DNA from: Methylotenera sp.
Lineage (GTDB): Bacteria > Pseudomonadota > Gammaproteobacteria > Burkholderiales > Methylophilaceae
Assembly: GCA_002928535.1 (NCBI GenBank)
Contig: PERG01000001.1
Span: forward strand, 1-64,000
DNA: 64,000 nucleotides
Reading direction: 5' to 3'
This document shows, piece by piece, positions 25,935-33,509 of the stretch. The position numbers and the translations under genes were made by a program. A model generated the notes under the pieces. It was not told the DNA's origin. It searched no databases and saw only the letters and a list, made by a program, of their open reading frames with translations. How positions within the stretch are numbered: position 1 is the stretch's first letter; the number at the start of each line of letters is the position of its first letter.

Positions 25935-25977
25935 ATTAAACCATATACGGTTTACTATGTCAACCATAAAAGGTTTG
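25935..25977 (-). promoter_or_regulatory. left promoter PL with two operators (OL)
   Basis: Read on the minus strand: -35 TTGACA (25958-25963), 17-base spacer, -10 TTTAAT (25935-25940). Two dyads AAACC-N6-GGTTT-like overlap it: one at 25937-25954 between the promoter elements and one at 25960-25977 over the -35. Their centres are 23 bp apart. The arrangement is the same as at 27340-27381. It should drive the leftward early operon and be shut by the prophage repressor. Confidence 0.82.
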
Positions 25978-26024
25978 AAATAAACAAATTTGTGTTAAAG
26001 TAAACCGTAGATGTTCGTACAGAC

Positions 26025-26048
26025 AAAAAAAAGCCCTCGGATGAGGGC
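26025..26048 (-). terminator. Rho-independent terminator of the repressor operon
   Basis: Minus-strand hairpin GCCCTC-atcc-GAGGGC (26033-26048) followed by eight T residues (26025-26032). It closes the leftward repressor/conversion transcript and isolates it from the left promoter just beyond. Confidence 0.9.
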
Positions 26049-26135
26049 GTTAAGGACAGTTAATCATGATTGAACTTTTGAGGTTGTTTATATTTAATCT
26101 TGCATGTGCATTTAATAAATATGATGTTGCTATAG

Positions 26136-26447
26136 CTATGCTATTTTGGTTCGAGGAGTCCGCAAAGCCAACCATTCAAGAACGTGGCTATCTAAAAATC
26201 CGACTTGTATTTGATTTATTGAAAACAGCAAATAGCGCACTTCGCCATAAGCCAACCCTTTCATCCTTTTCTTAATGTCTGAATCCGGAATTTCAGAAGT
26301 AAATAAAAGCATCATAGATTCCGCCGTTCTAAGGGCTATTTTAAAATCACCTTTGGACAGCAAATTTACTTCTTGGCTAATTTCACGAATCGGCTTTTCA
26401 GCTAGTTTTAACGACTGATAGGTAATGCTCATTCCATAAACTAACAT
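26136..26447 (-). CDS. hypothetical gene co-oriented with repressor
   Basis: 103 residues, starting MLVYGMSITYQSLKLAEKPI, soluble and mainly helical. No family recognised; start uncertain (Met1 or Met6). It is the last gene before the terminator of the repressor transcript, a slot where lambdoid phages keep genes expressed in the lysogen. Confidence 0.5.
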   Translation of the reverse strand: MLVYGMSITYQSLKLAEKPIREISQEVNLLSKGDFKIALRTAESMMLLFTSEIPDSDIKKRMKGLAYGEVRYLLFSINQIQVGFLDSHVLEWLALRTPRTKIA

Positions 26448-26497
26448 GCCTTACGCTCCCATCTATCCTTGGCCTTTGCATCTTCCACGGTCTGCCA

Positions 26498-26983
26498 CTA
26501 ATAAGTGGTGCAGCTGGTTTGGTTGCTGTAAGTGCTGCAATTTGTTTGCCTGGGGGCTTTGAAAGTCTCAAGGGCAGGACGAGTATCGCGGATATAAGGG
26601 CGGTATGCATAAGGCTCAGGAGTAGGGCGACTTGCCTGAATTTCAACAAGCTTAGTTTGGTAGTCAGCATCAATTTGCGTCAGCTCTGCATTTGCTGACC
26701 TTCTTTTAGACATGAAAGCATCTTTATCTATTTTCCCTGTCTCGTACTCTAGGGCGCTGTCTATCATTCCATTCACTACGAGCATCTGACTTCCAGAGGT
26801 TGGCGATGGCTGTGATTTAATATTTTCATATATGCCTAAGTAATAATCAGACCACTTCATTTGACCAGACTCTACTTTTGCAAAATTGGCATGATGGAAA
26901 TCATTTACTAATGAGCGTGGCGCACTATGCGTTGCGCAACTAGAAATTGTGATTACAGCTAGCAAAGCAAATATTATTTTCAT
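26498..26983 (-). CDS. putative lipoprotein expressed with the repressor
   Basis: 161 residues. A short signal sequence with lipobox (ITISSC, cysteine near residue 16) is followed by a helical, charged body and a Cys/Thr/Ser-rich end (NCSTYSNQTSCTTY). It lies directly after the repressor gene on the same strand, so it is probably made in the lysogen. A cell-surface lipoprotein in this position suggests superinfection exclusion or lysogenic conversion, which is inference. Confidence 0.7.
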   Translation of the reverse strand: MKIIFALLAVITISSCATHSAPRSLVNDFHHANFAKVESGQMKWSDYYLGIYENIKSQPSPTSGSQMLVVNGMIDSALEYETGKIDKDAFMSKRRSANAELTQIDADYQTKLVEIQASRPTPEPYAYRPYIRDTRPALETFKAPRQTNCSTYSNQTSCTTY

Positions 26984-27000
26984 TTAATACTCCCGTGTTG

Positions 27001-27315
27001 TTATTGCAATTCCTTCATAACTTGTTTCATCTTGTCGTAAAACTCTTGTTCTTTTTTCGTTAAAGCTTTTAATACTGGTGGATTGCTTATATCCAGATCA
27101 GCAATAAGCATTTGCCATGGCTGCAATCCATAAACCTTAGCCAATGCATCCAAAGTATCCACGGTTGTAGCTGTTTCTGCTTTTCTCGTTCTACCGATCG
27201 TGCTTTGTGATAACCCGGTCTTACGATGCAAATCCCCCTCGCTGTGCTTATTTCTACCCATAAGCGCACTTAAGTTTGCCGCTATTACTTCCCTGCTTGT
27301 TATGTTCTTAACCAT
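27001..27315 (-). CDS. small CI-like repressor (helix-turn-helix)
   Basis: 104 residues of the Cro/CI helix-turn-helix type: GDLHRKTGLSQSTIGRTRKA near residues 27-46 is the DNA-binding unit, and GLQPWQMLIADL is a typical end of the fold. No S24 peptidase (LexA-like) domain is present, so RecA-stimulated self-cleavage is not expected. It diverges from the cro-like gene across the right operators, which it presumably binds. Confidence 0.85.
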   Translation of the reverse strand: MVKNITSREVIAANLSALMGRNKHSEGDLHRKTGLSQSTIGRTRKAETATTVDTLDALAKVYGLQPWQMLIADLDISNPPVLKALTKKEQEFYDKMKQVMKELQ

Positions 27316-27339
27316 ACTTATTATTTTCTTATTATTGGC

Positions 27340-27381
27340 AAACCATTTGTGGTTGACGTATCAAACCTTTTATGGTTTAAT
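27340..27381 (+). promoter_or_regulatory. right promoter PR with two operators (OR)
   Basis: Plus strand -35 TTGACG (27353-27358), 17-base spacer, -10 TTTAAT (27376-27381). Operator dyads lie at 27340-27355 (AAACC-atttgt-GGTTG) and 27363-27378 (AAACC-ttttat-GGTTT), centres 23 bp apart. Predicted transcription start 27387-27388 coincides with the ATG of the cro-like gene. Confidence 0.85.
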
Positions 27382-27386
27382 GAGCC

Positions 27387-27650
27387 ATGGAAAACATTAA
27401 AGAATTTGTCGTAACCAACCTTAAAGAGCAGAGCGGCAATATGCGCTTGATTGCTGAAGAAACCGGAGTGCCATATCCAACACTATTAAAAATTGGAAGT
27501 GGCGCAATCAAAAACCCCGGCATCGACCATATCCAAGTGCTGCTTTTGTATTTCAGGAAACCAACCTGTTTAGACGCGAAAGGCAACCCTACAAATGACA
27601 AAAGAACTGGGGTTGATCGTAGGCATGACCGCAGAAATAAATTTAAGTAG
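27387..27650 (+). CDS. Cro-like DNA-binding protein
   Basis: 87 residues with a helix-turn-helix-like segment NMRLIAEETGVPYPTLLKIG near residue 18 and a basic C-terminus (RRHDRRNKFK). It is the first gene after the right promoter and diverges from the repressor, the Cro position. There is no ribosome binding site before the ATG. The promoter -10 ends five bases before it, so the mRNA is probably leaderless. Confidence 0.8.
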   Translation: MENIKEFVVTNLKEQSGNMRLIAEETGVPYPTLLKIGSGAIKNPGIDHIQVLLLYFRKPTCLDAKGNPTNDKRTGVDRRHDRRNKFK

Positions 27651-27659
27651 CACATAAAG

Positions 27660-27684
27660 CGAATCCTACAAGATTCGTTTTTTT
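27660..27684 (+). terminator. terminator after cro (tR1-like)
   Basis: Hairpin CGAATC-ctacaa-GATTCG followed by seven T residues. GCACA upstream and TGTGC downstream could extend the stem. Its place just after cro is like lambda tR1, which implies readthrough or antitermination for the right operon. Confidence 0.85.
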
Positions 27685-27738
27685 GTGCAAGTTTTGGACA
27701 GTCAACGATTGTCAACTAAAAGCAACACGGAGGTATGT

Positions 27739-28098
27739 ATGCAAAGAGAAATGAGTTTCTTATCTAACGTGAAAGAGCCTGTAATGGTAGATGTAGCCTT
27801 ATTAAACCATTGCAAGAACAGACTAGATGCAATCCGTCTGTGTGTACAACTTTCAAACTATTCAAACGAGGTTGTTTGCGAGAACTTGGGAATTGATAAA
27901 GGCCATTTCTCACGAATCATGCAAGGGAAAGCACATTTTCCAGATTCAAAAAGCGTTGACCTAATGATGTTATGCGGCAACTACGCGCCAATGCAATACG
28001 AGGTGATGCGTACTGGCTTCATTCTACAAAAAGATACGCTAGAGCTTCGCAAAGCAGCGTTAAGGGCAGAGCTAGAACAACTTGAAGCAGCCGCTTAA
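27739..28098 (+). CDS. CII-position DNA-binding protein
   Basis: 119 residues starting MQREMSFLSNVKEPVMVDVA. A helix-turn-helix candidate lies around ENLGIDKGHFSRIMQGKAHF (residues 56-75), and the C-terminus is a helical Ala/Glu/Leu-rich tail suited to oligomerisation. Start chosen for GGAGG five bases upstream. By position it could be a CII-like activator or a second regulator; sequence alone does not decide. Confidence 0.65.
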   Translation: MQREMSFLSNVKEPVMVDVALLNHCKNRLDAIRLCVQLSNYSNEVVCENLGIDKGHFSRIMQGKAHFPDSKSVDLMMLCGNYAPMQYEVMRTGFILQKDTLELRKAALRAELEQLEAAA

Positions 28099-28207
28099 TT
28101 TTTAACGATGCAATTGCTAAACAAAAATATTGCCAGTTTTGCAAATTTAACAGCTTTAGTAATTAGTCCTATCAGCCTAATGCTGAAAACCCTGTAGGAG
28201 AAATCGT

Positions 28208-28354
28208 ATGTTTGAAATGATTGAAACAATACTTAACTGGGCTTTGATTGGCTTAGAAATAATCATCGTTTTCCTCCTGCTAATGGTTTGGTTAACCCCT
28301 ACAGAGCAGTTAAACGAAGTGCTGAATGTGAAAGGTGATAGCGATGCTAACTAA
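28208..28354 (+). CDS. 48-residue membrane peptide
   Basis: Starts MFEMIETILNWALIGLEIII, one long membrane helix then a polar tail. Good GGAG site upstream. It overlaps the next gene by 11 bases. Function unknown. Confidence 0.55.
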   Translation: MFEMIETILNWALIGLEIIIVFLLLMVWLTPTEQLNEVLNVKGDSDAN

Positions 28355-28613
28355 CGTCACTGAAACATCATTAGAAGCTTTTGCAGAGCTTAAGCATTCA
28401 TCAACCCTGCAAGACCAGCAACGCAAGATCATCGCTGTAATGAAACCAGAACAAACCTACACACGCAGAGCATTAGCGGCATTAGCAAAGCTTGAAACAA
28501 GCACAGCCAGCGCACGTATTAACAGTCTTCTAGACACGCACATTGTTGTAGTAGGGAAAACCAAAGACCCATTAACCCGCAAGACTGTAGAAGCCTTGCA
28601 ATTGAAAGCTTAA
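28344..28613 (+). CDS. hypothetical phage protein (winged-helix-like)
   Basis: 89 residues starting MLTNVTETSLEAFAELKHSS. The middle (TYTRRALAALAKLETSTASA, residues ~43-62) reads like a winged helix recognition region, with a beta-wing in VVVGKTKDPLTRK. It may bind DNA near the replication genes. AAAGGTGA precedes the ATG. Confidence 0.55.
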   Translation: MLTNVTETSLEAFAELKHSSTLQDQQRKIIAVMKPEQTYTRRALAALAKLETSTASARINSLLDTHIVVVGKTKDPLTRKTVEALQLKA

Positions 28614-28616
28614 TTT

Positions 28617-29396
28617 ATGGCTACCGCAAAACGAAAAGCATTCAGCTCAAAAATTAGATTTGAAGTATTCAAGCGCGATAGCTTCAAGTGCCAGTATTGC
28701 GGCAGCAGTGCGCCTGATGTGATTCTTCATGTAGATCATATCCATCCAGTTAGCAAGGGTGGCGATAACGATATTACAAACCTAATTACATCTTGCTTTG
28801 ATTGCAATATGGGCAAGAAGCATCGCCTGTTAACTGACAACGCTGTTATCGCTAAGCAGAAGGTTCAACTAGACGAGCTCAACGAAAAGCGTTTACAGCT
28901 TGAGCTCATGCTTAAGTGGCGTAAAGAGTTGCAAGCCATTAGTAAGAAATCCTTAAGTGTAGCGGTCAGTCAGTGGAATTCCATGATTGAAGGATATTCG
29001 CTAAACGAGTTCGGAGAAGGGCAGTTAAACAAGTTGGTTGTTAAGTTCGGTTTAAACGCTGTTCTTGATGCTATGCAAATAGCAGAAAAATACCTCAAGA
29101 AAGAAGATGGAGTTCTGACTAAAGAAAGCTGCTCATTAGCTTTCGATAAATTAGGCGGTATATGCAATTTGAAGGCTCAGCCGGAATGGAAGCAACAACT
29201 TTCATATATCCGCGGGATTGCTAGAAACCGCCACTCATATCACAACCCTCACGTTCTAATGAAGAAACTAGAAGCGGCTTACAACGCTGGCGTTGAGCTG
29301 GATACATTGAAAGAAATTGCCCTTGAATCTCGCCATTGGACAATGATGAATCAGATGATTGATGAAGCTGTTGAAGCTTTACAGGGAGATTTCTGA
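28617..29396 (+). CDS. HNH endonuclease-domain protein
   Basis: 259 residues. An N-terminal HNH domain, FKCQYCGSSAPDVILHVDHI (residues ~20-39), is followed by NLITSCFDCNMGKKHRL; the two CxxC pairs bind zinc and HVDHI is the catalytic core. The C-terminal 180 residues are helical, without a recognised family. Its start right before the replication genes and overlap with the next gene suggest a working phage function rather than a recent insertion. Confidence 0.8.
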   Translation: MATAKRKAFSSKIRFEVFKRDSFKCQYCGSSAPDVILHVDHIHPVSKGGDNDITNLITSCFDCNMGKKHRLLTDNAVIAKQKVQLDELNEKRLQLELMLKWRKELQAISKKSLSVAVSQWNSMIEGYSLNEFGEGQLNKLVVKFGLNAVLDAMQIAEKYLKKEDGVLTKESCSLAFDKLGGICNLKAQPEWKQQLSYIRGIARNRHSYHNPHVLMKKLEAAYNAGVELDTLKEIALESRHWTMMNQMIDEAVEALQGDF

Positions 29397-30214
29397 TGGC
29401 TAGAGCTCGCAACATCAAACCAGCATTCTTTCTCAACACTGACCTTTCAGAAATTCCAGCTTTAGGCCGTTTGGCATTTATTGGCCTATGGACATTAGCT
29501 GATTACAAGGGCTGTATTGAATGTAACTTCAAGAAGATTAAGGCACAAGTTCTGCCTTATGACGAATGCAATATAGAGGAGTTACTTAACGCTCTAGAGC
29601 AGTTCCGATTTATTCGGTACTACTTCGTACAAGGTAAACGCTACATCAAAATTGAGAATTTTGAGCGCCATCAGAACCCACATAAGAACGAACGTGAAGC
29701 AGGCAGTGATATTCCAGATATTACACAAAAAGATAATGAAAACAATGATTTGTCTCAAGACGGAACAAAGCCCGATTTTATCGGAACTACTCGTGCTGAT
29801 TCCCTTAACCTGATTCCTGATTCCCCATTACTGAATCCTGTAGATAGCGCAGAAAAATCATCTGCGCCCACAACTCAAAACCAAGCGAAAGGGAAAGCGC
29901 TTCCTAAAGACTGGGCTTTACCTAAAGCATGGGGTGAATGGGCTTTGTCTGAAAGACCGGAATTTACCGCACTAGATGTGCGAAAGATTGCGGAAACATT
30001 TAAAGACCATTGGGTTGCTAACGCTAATCAAGCTAACGCTAAAAAATCCGACTGGGAAGCGGCATGGCGTAACTGGGTAAGAAAGCAGCAAGCGTCTGCC
30101 AAAGGCTTCCAAACCAAAGGTGAGCGCATAGCCGCTAACAACGATAAAGCTTTTCAGGAATTCCTTAACGAAACAAACGAAACCATTATTGAAGGCGAGG
30201 TGGTAAATGATTGA
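29396..30214 (+). CDS. phage replication initiation-type protein
   Basis: 272 residues. The N-terminal 110 residues (ARNIKPAFFLNTDLSEIPAL, RLAFIGLWTLADYKG, YIKIENFERHQNPHKNE) match the winged-helix N-domain of phage replisome organiser/replication proteins. The C-terminal part has a WEAAWRNWVRK box near 225, a DnaT-like feature. It overlaps both neighbours, forming a replication operon. Confidence 0.7.
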   Translation: MARARNIKPAFFLNTDLSEIPALGRLAFIGLWTLADYKGCIECNFKKIKAQVLPYDECNIEELLNALEQFRFIRYYFVQGKRYIKIENFERHQNPHKNEREAGSDIPDITQKDNENNDLSQDGTKPDFIGTTRADSLNLIPDSPLLNPVDSAEKSSAPTTQNQAKGKALPKDWALPKAWGEWALSERPEFTALDVRKIAETFKDHWVANANQANAKKSDWEAAWRNWVRKQQASAKGFQTKGERIAANNDKAFQEFLNETNETIIEGEVVND

Positions 30215-30884
30215 AGAAGATAAAAAAGAGTTCGCGGCCTTGTTGAAATCATCAATGGCTATTTACCAGCAAGAAGCAAGCACTGACGTTTTGCGTATCT
30301 GGTGGGCTGCTTTAGAACGCTTTGACATTAGCCAAGTGCGTGATGCTTTTGGTCGCCACATTCAGGACACAAAGACAGGCAAGTTCGCTCCTCGCCCTGC
30401 TGACATTCTGGCGATCCTTGAAATGATGAATCCTGATGGTCGATTGGGAGTTGAAGAAGCTTGGGCAATGTTTCCCCATGACGAAGCATCTAGCGCGGTT
30501 ATCACCGATGAGATGGCTGAGGCTATGCAATCAGCCAGACCATTGATGCTAGAGGGCGACACTATCGCGGCTCGTATGGCTTTCAAAGAGGCTTACACAC
30601 GCATTACCAATAAAAACAAATTTAACGGCGTAGCGCCTCGCTGGTTTCCGTCATTAGGCCATAGCAAAGAAGGCCGCGAGATTGCCATTAAACATGCGGT
30701 AGAGCTAGGCAGATTGAGTAGCGACTTCGCGCAATCACTTCTGCCAGCGCCAGAAAATCAAGTTCTAGATAAAAACCTACTGAAACTGCAAAACCTGATG
30801 AAAGAAACGCCAATCACTCCTGAACAAAAACAGCAACACAAAGAAAGAATGGCAAACATTAAATCAATGCTAACGAGCAAATGA
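30207..30884 (+). CDS. helicase-loader-like replication protein
   Basis: 225 residues. The N-terminal part (LRIWWAALERFDISQVRDAF, then GKFAPRPADILAIL, residues ~25-75) has the pattern of the G39P-type helicase loader/inhibitor domain found in many phages. It probably loads a host replicative helicase, since I see no phage helicase gene. Confidence 0.65.
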   Translation: MIEEDKKEFAALLKSSMAIYQQEASTDVLRIWWAALERFDISQVRDAFGRHIQDTKTGKFAPRPADILAILEMMNPDGRLGVEEAWAMFPHDEASSAVITDEMAEAMQSARPLMLEGDTIAARMAFKEAYTRITNKNKFNGVAPRWFPSLGHSKEGREIAIKHAVELGRLSSDFAQSLLPAPENQVLDKNLLKLQNLMKETPITPEQKQQHKERMANIKSMLTSK

Positions 30885-31039
30885 AACCCATGGAATACAA
30901 AACATTAGGCGATTACACCATTTGCAACGTAATTGTTGCTGGTAAAGAAGGCCATGAATTGTTTAACAAGCAAAAGTTTATCGGCAGATATGAGACATAC
31001 GAATTGGCTGAGGCTAAGTGGAAGGAATTAACAGGATGA
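30881..31039 (+). CDS. 52-residue hypothetical phage protein
   Basis: Starts MKPMEYKTLGDYTICNVIVA at an ATGA overlap with the previous stop (or at the second Met, 30890). Soluble alpha/beta composition, no family recognised. Confidence 0.55.
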   Translation: MKPMEYKTLGDYTICNVIVAGKEGHELFNKQKFIGRYETYELAEAKWKELTG

Positions 31040-31191
31040 AATGCCCAAGAGAAGTCAAATTATGGATTAACAAGATAAGGAAAAACCATTCGAGAAAAAA
31101 TGGAATATTCAGCGGCTTCTTCTGGGATCACAAGGAAGTTCTATTAGCAAAAAATAAGAATAAATACGATAGAAACCGGAAGGTTGACTAG
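31036..31191 (+). CDS. 51-residue basic phage protein
   Basis: Starts MKCPREVKLWINKIRKNHSR, rich in Lys, Arg and Asn. ATGA overlap with the previous gene and immediate abutment to the methyltransferase ATG support it. No family recognised. Confidence 0.5.
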   Translation: MKCPREVKLWINKIRKNHSRKNGIFSGFFWDHKEVLLAKNKNKYDRNRKVD

Positions 31192-31845
31192 ATGAACGAG
31201 CCAGTGATTATCAAGAATGCAACGCTATACAACATGGATTGCATGACCCTCTTAAAAGCCACGCCTGATAAGTTCTATGACTTAGCGATTGTTGACCCGC
31301 CGTATGGGATTGGAGCTGGTTCAGTGAATTTCAAAAACGGCTCTAGCAAGTCAGAGAAGGCATATTTCAAAGCCACTGATTGGGATATTAAGCCTCCTTC
31401 AAAAGAGTATTTTGATGAGCTTAAACGTGTAAGCAAGAATCAAGTTATCTGGGGCGGTAATTACTTCTTAGACAACCTAAATTCAACTCGATGCATGGTG
31501 TTTTGGGATAAGACCATTCACGGCAATAGCTACGCAGATGGAGAAATTGCATGGACCAGCTTTGATAAGAATGTCTGCTACTTCCGCGAAAATATTGCAC
31601 AGACTAATTCAGAAGGCCGCATTCATCCAACGCAAAAGTCAATCAGGCTCTATGAGTTCATATTAGATAACTTTGCAGAGCAGGGGCAAAAGATTCTCGA
31701 CACCCATCTAGGCAGCGGAAGCCACGCCATCGCCTGTAACAACCTAGGATTTGAGCTAACAGCTTGTGAGTTAGACAAGGATTACTTTGAGGCCAGTGTA
31801 AAGCGTATCAAATCTGCGGCGGCACAGGAAAGACTTTTCGCATGA
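31192..31845 (+). CDS. DNA adenine N6-methyltransferase (beta-class)
   Basis: 217 residues. Motif IV DPPYGIG lies near residue 36 and the AdoMet-binding region THLGSGSHAIA near 181; this order (IV before I) marks the beta class. HPTQKSIRLYEFI near 155 is also typical. No restriction enzyme is adjacent, so it is an orphan methylase, possibly protecting phage DNA or affecting regulation. Target sequence cannot be read from the protein. Confidence 0.9.
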   Translation: MNEPVIIKNATLYNMDCMTLLKATPDKFYDLAIVDPPYGIGAGSVNFKNGSSKSEKAYFKATDWDIKPPSKEYFDELKRVSKNQVIWGGNYFLDNLNSTRCMVFWDKTIHGNSYADGEIAWTSFDKNVCYFRENIAQTNSEGRIHPTQKSIRLYEFILDNFAEQGQKILDTHLGSGSHAIACNNLGFELTACELDKDYFEASVKRIKSAAAQERLFA

Positions 31846-32132
31846 AATGCCCAACTTGCCACCGTGAGCGCCCAAAAAGCCATGACCAGCGCAAGAAGTT
31901 TCACGCCATGTGTCATGAGATCGGAAAGCACGTAGGCGAAACGCCAGGAAAGATAAAAGAAGCGATTAAACAGGATTATTTCGGCATGGATGAATACAAG
32001 GTAGGCAACAAATGGTATCGCGCTGTAAGGCCATCAGAAAGCGCACAGATGGCAGAGTATGCAGACTTAATTACTTATACCTACCAATGGGCGGCAGATA
32101 ACTTGGAATATGTGTTTGCGGAGGATGCATGA
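31842..32132 (+). CDS. NinB-like short protein
   Basis: 96 residues. An N-terminal CPTCHRERPKS zinc-ribbon-like start is followed by SHDQRKKFHAMCHEIGKHVG and a C-terminal YADLITYTYQWAADN, resembling the second half of lambda NinB/YbcN recombination proteins. It is next to ninG, as in the lambda nin region. Overlaps both neighbours by four bases. Confidence 0.55.
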   Translation: MKCPTCHRERPKSHDQRKKFHAMCHEIGKHVGETPGKIKEAIKQDYFGMDEYKVGNKWYRAVRPSESAQMAEYADLITYTYQWAADNLEYVFAEDA

Positions 32133-32707
32133 AACTCAACGACATAAAGATCAAGCCCAAGACATGCCGTATATGCCGCGATAAATACGTTCCATATCGT
32201 GCGTTATCACCCGTATGCGAGAAGTACGAATGCAAGGTTGCCTATGCCATTAAGTCAGCAGAAAAAGCCGCCATAGCACGTGAGAAGAAAGCCAAGCGTG
32301 AGCATAAAGAGAAGTTAGCCAAGATTAAAACCAGACAGGAGCATTTACGTGAAGCCCAACGCCACTTTAACTTATACGTTCGCATACGTGATGCAGATTT
32401 GCCCTGCATATCTTGTCAGAGGTTTCATTCAGGACAATACCACGCTGGGCATTACAGAAGTGTTGGCAGCGCTCCCCATCTCAGATTCAACGAGCTTAAT
32501 TGTCACCGACAGTGTTCAGTCTGCAATAACCATCTTAGCGGAAACCAGCTTAAGTACAGACAAGGTCTTATCGCAAAACTTGGGATCGAGGCGGTTGAAC
32601 AGTTAGAGGCTGACAACGCCCCCAAGCACTACACCATAGAAGAAATACAAGCCATCAAAGTTAAATACAAACAACTTACTAAGCAACTGAAAGAGAGCCA
32701 ATCATGA
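32129..32707 (+). CDS. ninG: NinG (Rap-like) recombination protein
   Basis: 192 residues. CRICRDKYVPYRALSPVCEK opens the protein, a long Lys-rich helix follows, then PCISCQRFHSGQYHAGHYRS and NCHRQCSVCNNHLSGN carry the zinc and HNH-like residues of the NinG family. Lambda NinG (Rap) is a recombination endonuclease acting on branched DNA. Confidence 0.9.
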   Translation: MKLNDIKIKPKTCRICRDKYVPYRALSPVCEKYECKVAYAIKSAEKAAIAREKKAKREHKEKLAKIKTRQEHLREAQRHFNLYVRIRDADLPCISCQRFHSGQYHAGHYRSVGSAPHLRFNELNCHRQCSVCNNHLSGNQLKYRQGLIAKLGIEAVEQLEADNAPKHYTIEEIQAIKVKYKQLTKQLKESQS

Positions 32708-33111
32708 ACTTAAGCCTATACGACACAAAACGCATTGAACGCTGGAACAAGATTCTGGCAGTAGCTAATGACGCTGCTATCCCAGGCACATTAGCAGCCC
32801 TTGCAGATTTAGCACCCGATACCACACGCCTAGACTGTATAAAAATGTGTAAGCAAGGATTCATGGGCTTGATTGAGAATAAATCAATCACAGGCATGAC
32901 AAAGACCTACTTCGCAAAGATGCCAACGGTGAATATGGAAATGTATGTGCCAATGGAAAAGCGCACACCTGATAGCTACATCAAGAAATCAGTTTTACTT
33001 GCAAGTGGCGCAAGACTACACCAGCTAACAGACACAGTACACCACACACGCACCACACCTAAACGCCGTGATGCATGGATAGGTTCAACGTTTTCAACGA
33101 TGGCATTTTAA
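32704..33111 (+). CDS. hypothetical phage protein
   Basis: 135 residues starting MNLSLYDTKRIERWNKILAV, helical N-terminal half, His/Thr-rich near residues 105-125. No family recognised. Its place after ninG is where late regulators occur, but nothing in the sequence proves that. Confidence 0.5.
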   Translation: MNLSLYDTKRIERWNKILAVANDAAIPGTLAALADLAPDTTRLDCIKMCKQGFMGLIENKSITGMTKTYFAKMPTVNMEMYVPMEKRTPDSYIKKSVLLASGARLHQLTDTVHHTRTTPKRRDAWIGSTFSTMAF

Positions 33112-33114
33112 GGG

Positions 33115-33297
33115 GTGGATATGAAATGGCTTTGCAAAATTGGCATACATAAATTAATTCCTCAATTGATTCATGTTAAGCGAGACGGGTGGGAAAAGAT
33201 ATTCCCAGAATATGAACACGTAAACGACAAATGCAAAAGGTGTGGCAAAGTTTTTGAGGTTCAGCAGGGCAATCCACCTTGGGATGAGTACGACTAA
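33115..33297 (+). CDS. DUF1660-like small zinc-ribbon phage protein
   Basis: 60 residues starting MDMKWLCKIGIHKLI (GTG or ATG start two codons apart) and with CKRCGKVFE near residue 40. This CKxGxH plus CxxCG arrangement is typical of the DUF1660 prophage family, of unknown function. Confidence 0.6.
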   Translation: MDMKWLCKIGIHKLIPQLIHVKRDGWEKIFPEYEHVNDKCKRCGKVFEVQQGNPPWDEYD

Positions 33298-33299
33298 CG

Positions 33300-33509
33300 A
33301 TGAAAGCCAGAAGCCTTGAATGCAGACAAGCAACGCCTATGAGCGATAAAGAACAAGAATCCATTGTGCATGAAAGGGCAGCCGAGCTATGGAACCTAAC
33401 TAAGCGCAAAGCACTGGTAGATATATTCGACATACGCGATAACGAGTTCAAACAGAAGGTTATCAGTTACGCAAACAACAAATATAGGAAAACAAATGGA
33501 AAAAACTAA
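33300..33509 (+). CDS. hypothetical phage protein
   Basis: 69 residues starting MKARSLECRQATPMSDKEQE, helical and basic at the C-terminus. It overlaps the next gene by 14 bases. No family recognised with confidence. Confidence 0.5.
   Translation: MKARSLECRQATPMSDKEQESIVHERAAELWNLTKRKALVDIFDIRDNEFKQKVISYANNKYRKTNGKN

Noticed and set aside
26066-26275. 69-codon plus-strand ORF with AAGGA before its ATG
   Set aside because: It largely overlaps the minus-strand 26136-26447 gene, has no neighbours on its strand and no recognised sequence. It may be a chance frame beginning just after the minus-strand terminator.
25860-28190. CAGC-N5-GCTG hairpins in the left leader (near 25870-25885, minus strand) and near 28175 (plus strand), resembling lambda boxB
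   Set aside because: The loop sequences differ (AAAGC versus CTAAT), no boxA lies beside them and no N-like arginine-rich protein was found.
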